Shown: positions 1-5,039 of the stretch, in pieces
How the letters are laid out: each line of letters begins with the position of its first letter
Position numbering within the stretch: position 1 is the first letter of the stretch
Assembly (NCBI GenBank): GCA_902464115.1
Contig: CABQIF010000099.1
Span: 1 to 7,910 of the forward strand
Origin: an uncultured Ruminococcus sp.
GTDB taxonomy: Bacteria; Bacillota; Clostridia; Oscillospirales; Ruminococcaceae
Direction: 5' to 3'
Length of the DNA: 7,910 nt
Made by a program: the position numbers and the translations under genes
The notes under the pieces: generated by a model
What the model was told of the DNA's origin: nothing
The model's input: the letters and a program-made list of their open reading frames with translations, nothing else
Database searches by the model: none

Positions 1-26
1 AAAAATGCTGCCGAGGTGTGGGCGAG
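1..26. repeat. 26-bp exact direct repeat, left copy
   Basis: The first 26 bases, beginning AAAAATGCTGCCGAGG and ending GGGCGAG, are identical to the last 26 bases of the window (7885-7910) in the same orientation. The copy runs off the left edge, so the true repeat may be longer. It leads directly into two hairpins (17-50), so it is probably part of a larger dispersed element or structured RNA. An assembly overlap at the ends of a contig would look the same. Confidence 0.9.
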
Positions 27-197
27 CAGCCCACATTTGCGGAGCAAATGAAACTGTACGAGAATCTGCAAGTAAAATCTAAGAGAGAATCGCAAAGAAT
101 CGTAATTGCCTTCAAAATCAGAAGGTTGTAATGAGATTACAAGGTCTCAGGGGCAATTGCGATTTCCAAGGCAAGCAAGAGATGTGCCCCAGCCTTG
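17..197 (+). other. Candidate structured RNA or dispersed hairpin element
   Basis: This gene-free stretch is dense in inverted repeats. TGTGGGC (17-23) pairs with GCCCACA (29-35). CATTTGC (34-40) pairs with GCAAATG (44-50). A long stem joins 98-110 to 152-164, with one G-U pair, and encloses a perfect 7-bp hairpin, TTGTAAT (126-132) with ATTACAA (136-142). CAAGGC (167-172) can pair with GCCTTG (192-197). Several arms have a second possible partner: GGGGCA (150-155) with TGCCCC (185-190), and ATCGCAA (89-95) with TTGCGAT (157-163). No convincing reading frame or ribosome binding site lies here. I do not recognise the RNA family. The strand is assumed from the gene downstream; the inverted repeats alone do not fix it. 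Confidence 0.45.
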
Positions 198-223
198 CCG
201 AGCCGGATGCAAGTGGTTTTCCT

Positions 224-236
224 AAGAACAGTTCTT
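224..236. other. 13-bp palindrome upstream of the rrf2 promoter
   Basis: AAGAAC (224-229), one A, then GTTCTT (231-236) form a perfect dyad 61 bases upstream of the -35 box of the Rrf2-family gene. There is no T-run after it, so it is not a terminator. It could be an operator or a small hairpin at the edge of the structured element. The rest of 237-297 shows nothing I can name. Confidence 0.3.
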
Positions 237-297
237 GTATCATTTCGTATAAACCGTTCCCTCTACACAAAACATTCCTCCATCCTCTGAAAGCACC

Positions 298-326
298 TTG
301 CAATCTGATAGGTTTTGTGGTATAAT
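298..326 (+). promoter_or_regulatory. Sigma-A promoter of the Rrf2-family gene
   Basis: The -35 box is TTGCAA (298-303), the spacer is 17 bp, and the -10 box is a perfect TATAAT (321-326) preceded by TGG (318-320), an extended -10. The predicted start point is near 333, giving a leader of about 47 nt. The -10 box sits inside a partial dyad, GTTTT (312-316) and AAAAC (327-331), which could be an autoregulatory site; that last point is inference. Confidence 0.8.
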
Positions 327-379
327 AAAACAATTATATAGAAACGATTGCACCGAGAATCGGAAAGGAGGAAACCCAC

Positions 380-814
380 TTGAAAATTTCAACCAAAGGT
401 CGCTATGCACTGCGGATGATGCTGGATCTTGCCATCCATCAAAACGAGGGATTTGTTTCGCTGAAAGACATTGCAGACCGGCAGGGCATTTCCAAGAAAT
501 ATCTGGAACAGATTGTCCCGCTTTTAAACCGCACGGGTATGCTGCGAACAAATCGAGGCTATCAGGGTGGCTATCGGCTTGCAAAATCGCCGGATGCCTA
601 TACGGTCGGGGAGATTTTACGCCTGACAGAAGGCGACCTTGCCCCTGTTGCCTGTCTACAGGGCGATATCGTCAATTGTGAACGTGCCGACCATTGTATC
701 ACCCTGCCTGTCTGGAAAGGACTGTACCAAGTCATCAACGACTATCTCGACCATATCACCTTGCAGGATGTCTTGAACCAAGCACCAGAACAGGGCGGCG
801 TGTTCTGTATCTAA
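380..814 (+). CDS. Rrf2/IscR-family transcriptional regulator
   Basis: The product is a 144-residue DNA-binding regulator of the Rrf2 family. The N-terminal winged helix-turn-helix is clear: MKISTKGRYALRMMLDLA at 1-18, LKDIADRQGISKKYLEQI at 28-45, and the wing NRGYQGGY at 58-65. Three cysteines, C92, C100 and C106, match the iron-sulfur ligand region of IscR-like members, so an Fe-S sensing role is plausible but not proven. The position of E. coli IscR His107 is a leucine here (L109); H105 lies next to C106. A fourth cysteine, C143, is next to last. The start is TTG (380-382), supported by AAAGGAGG at 364-371 with 8 nt spacing and by the canonical MKIS/MRLT-type start of the family. The gene has its own promoter and terminator, so it is a single-gene unit, with no iscS, nifU or trmU partner in the window. 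The target genes cannot be read from the sequence. Confidence 0.93.
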   Translation: MKISTKGRYALRMMLDLAIHQNEGFVSLKDIADRQGISKKYLEQIVPLLNRTGMLRTNRGYQGGYRLAKSPDAYTVGEILRLTEGDLAPVACLQGDIVNCERADHCITLPVWKGLYQVINDYLDHITLQDVLNQAPEQGGVFCI

Positions 815-837
815 TCATTCATCCACCGAAAACCAAG

Positions 838-873
838 AAAAACCGGCATTTTTTTGAAAAATGCCGGTTTTTT
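838..873. terminator. Rho-independent terminator after the Rrf2 gene
   Basis: ACCGGCATTTTT (842-853) pairs perfectly with AAAAATGCCGGT (857-868) around a TTG loop, with A-tracts upstream (838-841) and a T-run to 873. The symmetry means it can work in both directions. It isolates the Rrf2 gene from the heat-shock operon. The rest of the 815-1115 gap holds a palindrome at 1004-1016 and the hrcA promoter. Confidence 0.92.
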
Positions 874-1003
874 CTGACCAAAAGCAGAAAAAGAAAGCGA
901 TGTGCTGGTATGATTGTCTGAAATTGTGGGATGCTAATGTCATCTTGTCGGAAAAAACAGGGATTGTATGGGACAACATGGGCACAAAACTATTAAACCT
1001 GCA

Positions 1004-1016
1004 TAACAATTTGTTA
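1004..1016. other. 13-bp AT-rich palindrome upstream of the hrcA promoter
   Basis: TAACAA (1004-1009), one T, TTGTTA (1011-1016) is a perfect dyad 46 bases upstream of the hrcA -35 box. It does not resemble CIRCE or a CtsR heptad repeat. It could bind a regulator, or it could be chance in AT-rich DNA. Confidence 0.25.
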
Positions 1017-1062
1017 AAAATAGAAGTATTATTGTGCATTCCTACAAATTTTCCAAAACTGC

Positions 1063-1091
1063 TTGACAATTTACTGGAATCGTGATAAATT
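1063..1091 (+). promoter_or_regulatory. Sigma-A promoter of the hrcA operon
   Basis: A perfect -35 TTGACA (1063-1068) is followed by a 17-bp spacer and a -10 box TAAATT (1086-1091), with TG at 1083-1084 making an extended -10. The predicted transcription start, around 1098, falls within the left arm of CIRCE, so HrcA bound there would block initiation. Confidence 0.8.
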
Positions 1092-1095
1092 TATA

Positions 1096-1122
1096 TTAGC
1101 ACTCAGAGAGAATGAGTGCTAA
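1096..1122. promoter_or_regulatory. CIRCE operator, HrcA binding site
   Basis: TTAGCACTC (1096-1104), a 9-base spacer and GAGTGCTAA (1114-1122) match the CIRCE consensus without a mismatch. CIRCE is the established binding site of the HrcA repressor. It sits just after the -10 box and about 50 bases before the hrcA start codon, so it lies at the very 5' end of the transcript, where it can also fold as an mRNA hairpin. It is the only CIRCE in the window; none precedes dnaK or dnaJ. Confidence 0.98.
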
Positions 1123-1172
1123 CACTTGAAAACAAAAGCTGCCAGCAAAGCAGAGAGAAAGGAGCGATCAGA

Positions 1173-2201
1173 TTGGATGCCAGAAAGAAAAACGTGCTGC
1201 TTGCAGTTGTAGAAGCGTATATTCAAACAGGCGAGCCGGTCGGGTCGAAAATGATTTCTCAGCTGCCGCAAATTCATGTATCCGCCGCAACCGTGCGGAA
1301 TGATATGGCGGTGTTGGAGGAGTTGGGCTATTTGGAACAGCCGCATACCTCCGCCGGCAGAGTCCCCACATACAGCGGATATCGGTTTTATATTGATGAG
1401 GTAGTAGAACAGGGTTCACTACCGGATGCCGAACGGAAGCGTTTGGATGAAATGCTGGGGGATGAATCCCAGCTGACCGAAGATTTATTGATTCAGAGTG
1501 CCACCACTGCACTTTCCGAAGTGACGAAATGTGCCACTGTGGTTTCTGATTTTGCACCGAAATATTCTGTTATTTCTAAGGTGGAAGTCATCCCGACCGG
1601 AAAACGGCTCTATGTCGTCCTGCTGATCACTTCAAACGGTACGATTAAAAATAAAGCTTGCCGATTGGAATTTGACTTGACCGAAGAAAATATGCAGTTC
1701 TTCCGGAACTTCATGGAGGAAAATTTGCAGGGTGTTTCCATTTCGGATTTGTCCGAAGAACGCATGGAACAAATGATTACCGCTGTGAGTGCCTATATGA
1801 TGGCATTATCACCGCTGGTGCAGGGCGTTTGTGAGATGTCCCGAGATTTGCAGAAAAATAAGGTTTATGTCAGCGGAGAACAGAACCTGCTCTCCTGTCA
1901 GGACTTAAACCAAGCAGAAGTGGTGCAGTTTATTTCCCACAAAAATGAATTGCGTGGGCTGCTGGATGATTCGTTTAACGGCGTTAAAGTGGTCTTTGGC
2001 GAAGAGGGCGATCGGTTCGTCATCGGCAATTCCAGCATGATCGTTTCGAAGTACCAAAAGGGAGAACAAGCGGTCGGGTCGCTGGGCATCATTGGACCAA
2101 TGCGACTGGATTATGCAAAGATTATTCCTTATATTGAATATTTTACTGAAAAGCTTTCGCATCTGATTTCCGAAGAGGATGACGAAGCGGACAACGAATA
2201 G
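1173..2201 (+). CDS. hrcA: Heat-inducible transcription repressor HrcA
   Basis: HrcA is the negative regulator of class I heat-shock genes. It binds CIRCE as a dimer, and in the known model GroEL keeps it active and stress inactivates it. From the chosen start it has 342 residues, close to the usual length. The N-terminal winged helix covers about residues 1-70, with recognition-helix sequence VSAATVRNDMAVLEELGYL (36-54) and the family signature PHTSAGRVPT (57-66) followed by GYRFYIDEV. The remainder fits the GAF-like and dimerisation regions. The start is TTG at 1173, with AAAGGAG (1158-1164) 8 nt upstream and the family-like sequence DARKKNVLLAVV after it. A GTG at 1116 is in frame but lies inside CIRCE and has no ribosome binding site. 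The TAG stop (2199-2201) overlaps the grpE Shine-Dalgarno sequence, suggesting translational coupling. The gene is autoregulated through CIRCE. Confidence 0.96.
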   Translation: MDARKKNVLLAVVEAYIQTGEPVGSKMISQLPQIHVSAATVRNDMAVLEELGYLEQPHTSAGRVPTYSGYRFYIDEVVEQGSLPDAERKRLDEMLGDESQLTEDLLIQSATTALSEVTKCATVVSDFAPKYSVISKVEVIPTGKRLYVVLLITSNGTIKNKACRLEFDLTEENMQFFRNFMEENLQGVSISDLSEERMEQMITAVSAYMMALSPLVQGVCEMSRDLQKNKVYVSGEQNLLSCQDLNQAEVVQFISHKNELRGLLDDSFNGVKVVFGEEGDRFVIGNSSMIVSKYQKGEQAVGSLGIIGPMRLDYAKIIPYIEYFTEKLSHLISEEDDEADNE

Positions 2202-2213
2202 GAGGGACGCTGA

Positions 2214-2840
2214 ATGGAATTGAATACGGAAAAGAATCAACAGGCGGAAGCACAAGAAACCGCACAGGAAACCGCAAAAACGGCAGAAGCGACAGCAGAA
2301 GAAACCACCGCAACAGAATCTGCTGAACAGCCGGAAACCGCAGCAGCGGAAGCGGAATCTACAACGGAAGAAGATCAGCATATGAAGAAGAAGGAGCTGA
2401 AAGCAGCACTGGAAAAAGCCGAAGCAGCGTTGGCAGATCACAAAGATCAGCACCTGCGGCTGATGGCAGAATACCAGAATTACCGAAATCGTACAACCGA
2501 AGAAAAGAAAAAGATTTACGGCGATGCGAAAGCAGATTGCATTAAGTCACTGCTGACCGTCGTTGATACATTTGAACGTGCCATGGATGCAGCGTGCAGC
2601 GATGAAACCTATAAGAAGGGCATTGAAATGACGTTCAGCCAGCTGCAAAAGGCACTGGAACAGATGGGTGTCAAAGAAATTGCAGAAGTGGGTGTTGAAT
2701 TTGACCCGAATCTGCACAACGCCATCAAGCAGATGGATGACACCGATTTTGAAGAAAACAAGGTTTGCCAGATTTACCAGAAGGGTTACCTGCTGGGAGA
2801 TCGGCTGATTCGTCCGGCAATGGTTGCAGTTTCTGTATAG
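2214..2840 (+). CDS. grpE: Nucleotide exchange factor GrpE
   Basis: GrpE releases ADP from DnaK and so resets the Hsp70 cycle in the cytoplasm. The 208-residue product begins with about 55 residues of Glu/Ala/Thr/Gln-rich low-complexity sequence, a disordered acidic extension common but variable in the family. A long charged helix follows, about 57-110 (KELKAALEKAEAALADHKDQ, LMAEYQNYRNRT), for dimerisation. The C-terminal beta domain that contacts DnaK has GVEFDPNLHNAI (160-171) and GYLLGDRLIRPAMVAVS (191-207). The start is ATG at 2214, with AGGAGG at 2200-2205 overlapping the hrcA stop. The stop is TAG (2838-2840). The same frame stays open for another 26 codons with similar Ala/Glu/Thr-rich composition (2841-2918) before TAA, which is unusual. 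The core domain ends where GrpE proteins normally end, so the 208-residue form should be complete. Confidence 0.97.
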   Translation: MELNTEKNQQAEAQETAQETAKTAEATAEETTATESAEQPETAAAEAESTTEEDQHMKKKELKAALEKAEAALADHKDQHLRLMAEYQNYRNRTTEEKKKIYGDAKADCIKSLLTVVDTFERAMDAACSDETYKKGIEMTFSQLQKALEQMGVKEIAEVGVEFDPNLHNAIKQMDDTDFEENKVCQIYQKGYLLGDRLIRPAMVAVSV

Positions 2841-2847
2841 AAACCGG

Positions 2848-2905
2848 CTGCCGTGTGCAAAGCGGCAGAATCCACTACCGAGCAGCCGGAAGCAACCGCT
2901 TCCGG
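2848..2905 (+). other. Two hairpins in the grpE-dnaK gap
   Basis: CTGCCG (2848-2853) pairs with CGGCAG (2863-2868). CCGGAAGC (2886-2893) pairs perfectly with GCTTCCGG (2898-2905) around an AACC tetraloop. Neither has a T-run directly after it, so they look like mRNA structure rather than terminators. The same bases form an open in-frame continuation of grpE. Processing or protection of the 3' end of the hrcA-grpE message is one possible role, by inference. Confidence 0.55.
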
Positions 2906-2910
2906 ACAAC

Positions 2911-2929
2911 ACGCTGAATAAGCGTTTTT
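2911..2929 (+). terminator. Weak terminator-like hairpin between grpE and dnaK
   Basis: ACGCT (2911-2915) pairs with AGCGT (2921-2925) around GAATA. The 3' arm ends in T2925, which with 2926-2929 makes a run of five Ts. A 5-bp stem is short, so this would be at most a partial terminator. It follows the stronger CCGGAAGC hairpin after a 5-base gap. Confidence 0.35.
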
Positions 2930-2985
2930 GATAAAGGTTCGCTGCGAAAGCAGTAAAAAACCATCATTTTAATTTGTAATGTTAC

Positions 2986-3007
2986 TTCGTTCAGCAACCT
3001 GAACGAA
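2986..3007 (+). other. 9-bp hairpin just before the dnaK ribosome binding site
   Basis: TTCGTTCAG (2986-2994) and CTGAACGAA (2999-3007) pair perfectly around a CAAC loop. The Shine-Dalgarno region GGAAAGGAAG (3011-3020) begins four bases later and is left single-stranded. A stable stem here could act as a 5' stabiliser for a processed dnaK message or keep the ribosome binding site open. No CIRCE or convincing sigma-A promoter is visible in 2841-3028. Confidence 0.6.
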
Positions 3008-3028
3008 TGAGGAAAGGAAGATTTTATC

Positions 3029-4882
3029 ATGGGAAAGATTATTGGTATTGACTTGGGTACAACAAACTCTTGCGTCGCTGTTATGGAAGGCGGCAACGCA
3101 GTCGTAATTCCGAACGCAGAAGGTGCAAGAACCACCCCGTCTGTTGTTGGTTTCACCAAGAACGGCGAACGTCTGGTTGGTCAGGTTGCAAAGCGGCAGG
3201 CAGTTGCCAATCCGGAACGCACCATTTCCTCCATCAAGCGTCACATGGGTTCTGATTACAAGGTAGAAATTGACGGCAAGAAGTACACGCCGCAGGAAAT
3301 CTCCGCAATGATTCTGCAAAAGCTGAAAGCAGATGCAGAAGCTTATCTGGGTGCTCCAGTAACAGAAGCAGTTATCACTGTTCCGGCATACTTCACCGAT
3401 GCACAGCGTCAGGCAACCAAGGATGCAGGACAGATTGCAGGCTTGACCGTAAAGAGAATCATCAACGAACCGACCGCAGCAGCACTTTCTTATGGTATCG
3501 ATAAGGAAGACGACCAGAAGGTTATGGTTTATGACCTCGGCGGTGGTACGTTCGATGTATCCATCATCGAAATGGGCGATGGTGTTCAGCAGGTACTGGC
3601 GACCGCTGGTAACAACCACCTCGGCGGTGATGACTTTGACCAGAGAATTATTGACTGGATCGTTTCTGAATTTAAGAAGACCGAAGGCATTGACCTTTCT
3701 ACCGATAAGATGGTCATGCAGCGTTTGAAGGAAGCAGCAGAAAAGGCAAAGATTGAATTGTCTGCAACCACTTCTTCCAACATCAACTTGCCGTTCATCA
3801 CCGCAGATGCAACTGGCCCGAAGCATTTGGATATGACTTTGACCGTTGCAAAGTTCAACGAACTGACCAAGGATCTGGTTGATGCAACCATGGGGCCGGT
3901 AAAGCAGGCATTGTCTGATAGTGGTCTGAGCAGTTCTGAACTGAACAAGGTTCTGATGGTAGGTGGTTCTTCCAGAATCCCAGCTGTACAGGAAGCTGTT
4001 CGCCGGATGCTGGGCAAAGAACCGTTCAAGGGTATCAATCCGGATGAATGCGTTGCATTGGGTGCAGCATATCAGGGCGGTGTCCTCGGCGGCGATGTCA
4101 AGGATGGTCTGTTGCTGTTGGATGTAACCCCGTTGTCTTTGGGTCTGGAAACCATGGGCGGTGTTTGCACCAAGATCATTGAAAGAAATACCACCATCCC
4201 GACCAAGAAGAGCCAGATTTTCTCCACTGCTGCTGACAACCAGACAGCCGTAGACATCAACGTTCTGCAGGGCGAACGGGAATTTGCAAAGGATAATAAG
4301 CAGCTGGGTACGTTCCGTCTGGATGGTATCGCACCGGCTCGGCGTGGTGTTCCGCAGATTGAAGTAACCTTTGATATCGACGCAAACGGCATCGTGCACG
4401 TTTCCGCAAAGGATTTGGGTACCGGCAAGGAACAGAACATCACCATTACTTCTTCTACCAACATGTCCAAGGAAGACATCGACAAGGCGGTGAAGGAAGC
4501 AGAAGCTTATGCAGAAGAAGACAAGAAGCGGAAGGACGAGGTTGACACCAAGAACAACGCTGAAAACATGGTAATGCAGTGCGAAAGCACATTGGAAGAA
4601 CTGGGCGACAAGGTTCCGGCTTCTGAAAAGGCTGACGTAGAGAGCAAGTGCAACGACCTGAAGGAAGCTCTGAAGGGAACCGATACTGCTCTGATTAAAC
4701 AGAAGAGTGAAGATCTCCAGAAGGCTCTGTATGACCTGTCCTCCAAGCTGTATCAGCAGGCAGGCGGTGCACAGGGTAATCCGGATATGGGTGGTGCAGC
4801 AGCTGGTGGCAGCACTGACAACAGCAGCACAAACAATGGCGGCGATGATGATGTCATTGACGCAGATTATAAGGAAGTTTAA
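3029..4882 (+). CDS. dnaK: Molecular chaperone DnaK (Hsp70)
   Basis: DnaK is the ATP-driven chaperone that binds exposed hydrophobic segments of client proteins in the cytoplasm, working with DnaJ and GrpE. The 617-residue product is full length. The ATPase domain (about 1-355) shows IIGIDLGTTNSCVAV (4-18), VYDLGGGTFDVSI (167-179) and LMVGGSSRIPAVQ (309-321). The interdomain linker DGLLLLDVTPLSLG is at 359-372. The substrate-binding beta domain contains VPQIEVTFDIDANGIVHVSA (441-460), followed by a helical lid and a Gly/Asn/Ser-rich tail ending DDDVIDADYKEV. It lacks the extra segment near residue 80 seen in proteobacterial DnaK, which fits a Firmicute. The start is ATG at 3029 with GGAAAGGAAG upstream. 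It lies 188 bp after grpE, a gap filled with hairpins, and is followed by a terminator-like structure. Expression probably comes mainly from the CIRCE-controlled promoter at hrcA. Confidence 0.99.
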   Translation: MGKIIGIDLGTTNSCVAVMEGGNAVVIPNAEGARTTPSVVGFTKNGERLVGQVAKRQAVANPERTISSIKRHMGSDYKVEIDGKKYTPQEISAMILQKLKADAEAYLGAPVTEAVITVPAYFTDAQRQATKDAGQIAGLTVKRIINEPTAAALSYGIDKEDDQKVMVYDLGGGTFDVSIIEMGDGVQQVLATAGNNHLGGDDFDQRIIDWIVSEFKKTEGIDLSTDKMVMQRLKEAAEKAKIELSATTSSNINLPFITADATGPKHLDMTLTVAKFNELTKDLVDATMGPVKQALSDSGLSSSELNKVLMVGGSSRIPAVQEAVRRMLGKEPFKGINPDECVALGAAYQGGVLGGDVKDGLLLLDVTPLSLGLETMGGVCTKIIERNTTIPTKKSQIFSTAADNQTAVDINVLQGEREFAKDNKQLGTFRLDGIAPARRGVPQIEVTFDIDANGIVHVSAKDLGTGKEQNITITSSTNMSKEDIDKAVKEAEAYAEEDKKRKDEVDTKNNAENMVMQCESTLEELGDKVPASEKADVESKCNDLKEALKGTDTALIKQKSEDLQKALYDLSSKLYQQAGGAQGNPDMGGAAAGGSTDNSSTNNGGDDDVIDADYKEV

Positions 4883-4910
4883 TTTCACAGAAACGTGAAA
4901 AAACGAGCGG

Positions 4911-4955
4911 CATACGGGACGGATACACAACATTCGTCCCGCATGTTGTGTTTTT
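4911..4955 (+). terminator. Terminator-like element with an overlapping competing stem
   Basis: ACACAACAT (4925-4933) pairs perfectly with ATGTTGTGT (4943-4951), whose last T continues as T-run 4951-4955, an intrinsic terminator shape. Interleaved with it, CGGGACG (4915-4921) pairs with CGTCCCG (4935-4941), extendable by CAT (4911-4913) with ATG (4943-4945). The 3' arm of one stem is the loop of the other, so the order is that of an H-type pseudoknot or of an antiterminator/terminator pair. A small hairpin, TTTCAC (4883-4888) with GTGAAA (4895-4900), lies just after the dnaK stop. It probably lowers or regulates readthrough from dnaK into dnaJ. Confidence 0.7.
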
Positions 4956-4970
4956 GGCGAAATTTAGAAA

Positions 4971-4997
4971 TTGCAGATTTTGAATAGCAGATATATT
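4971..4997 (+). promoter_or_regulatory. Possible weak promoter for dnaJ
   Basis: TTGCAG (4971-4976) and TATATT (4992-4997) are separated by 15 bp, shorter than ideal. The terminator-like element upstream makes a separate dnaJ promoter plausible, but the boxes are weak and AT-rich sequence gives such matches by chance. No CIRCE is present in 4883-5039. Confidence 0.25.
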
Positions 4998-5039
4998 TGA
5001 ACTGGAGTATTCAGAATAGAATGGAAGGAGCTGGGGACG

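Noticed and set aside
224..236. A LexA (SOS) box at the AAGAAC-A-GTTCTT palindrome
   Set aside because: Gram-positive LexA sites have GAAC and GTTC separated by four bases; here there is only one.
1..240. A CRISPR array, tRNA, RNase P RNA or 6S RNA in the left gene-free region
   Set aside because: There are no regularly spaced repeats, no tRNA cloverleaf with a TTCGA-type arm, and none of the conserved cores of those RNAs that I can recognise.
131..325. Small open frames on both strands in the first 330 bases
   Set aside because: No ribosome binding sites, no recognisable composition, and dense inverted repeats that explain the sequence better as structured RNA or repeat.
861..1085. A 74-codon plus-strand frame between the Rrf2 gene and hrcA
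   Set aside because: Its ATG lies inside the terminator stem, there is no ribosome binding site, and it runs into the hrcA promoter.
1116..1172. A 19-codon N-terminal extension of HrcA from an in-frame GTG
   Set aside because: The GTG is within the CIRCE right arm and lacks a Shine-Dalgarno sequence, whereas TTG at 1173 has AAAGGAG at good spacing and gives the family's usual N-terminus.
2928..2980. A separate sigma-A promoter before dnaK (TTGATA at 2928, TGTAAT at 2975)
   Set aside because: The two boxes are 41 bp apart, and no partner at 16-18 bp exists for either one.
2969..4933. A very long open frame (about 650 codons) on the minus strand opposite dnaK
   Set aside because: It mirrors a clearly coding, codon-biased dnaK and has no recognisable domains or sensible composition. 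Long antisense frames opposite dnaK are a known artefact of codon bias.
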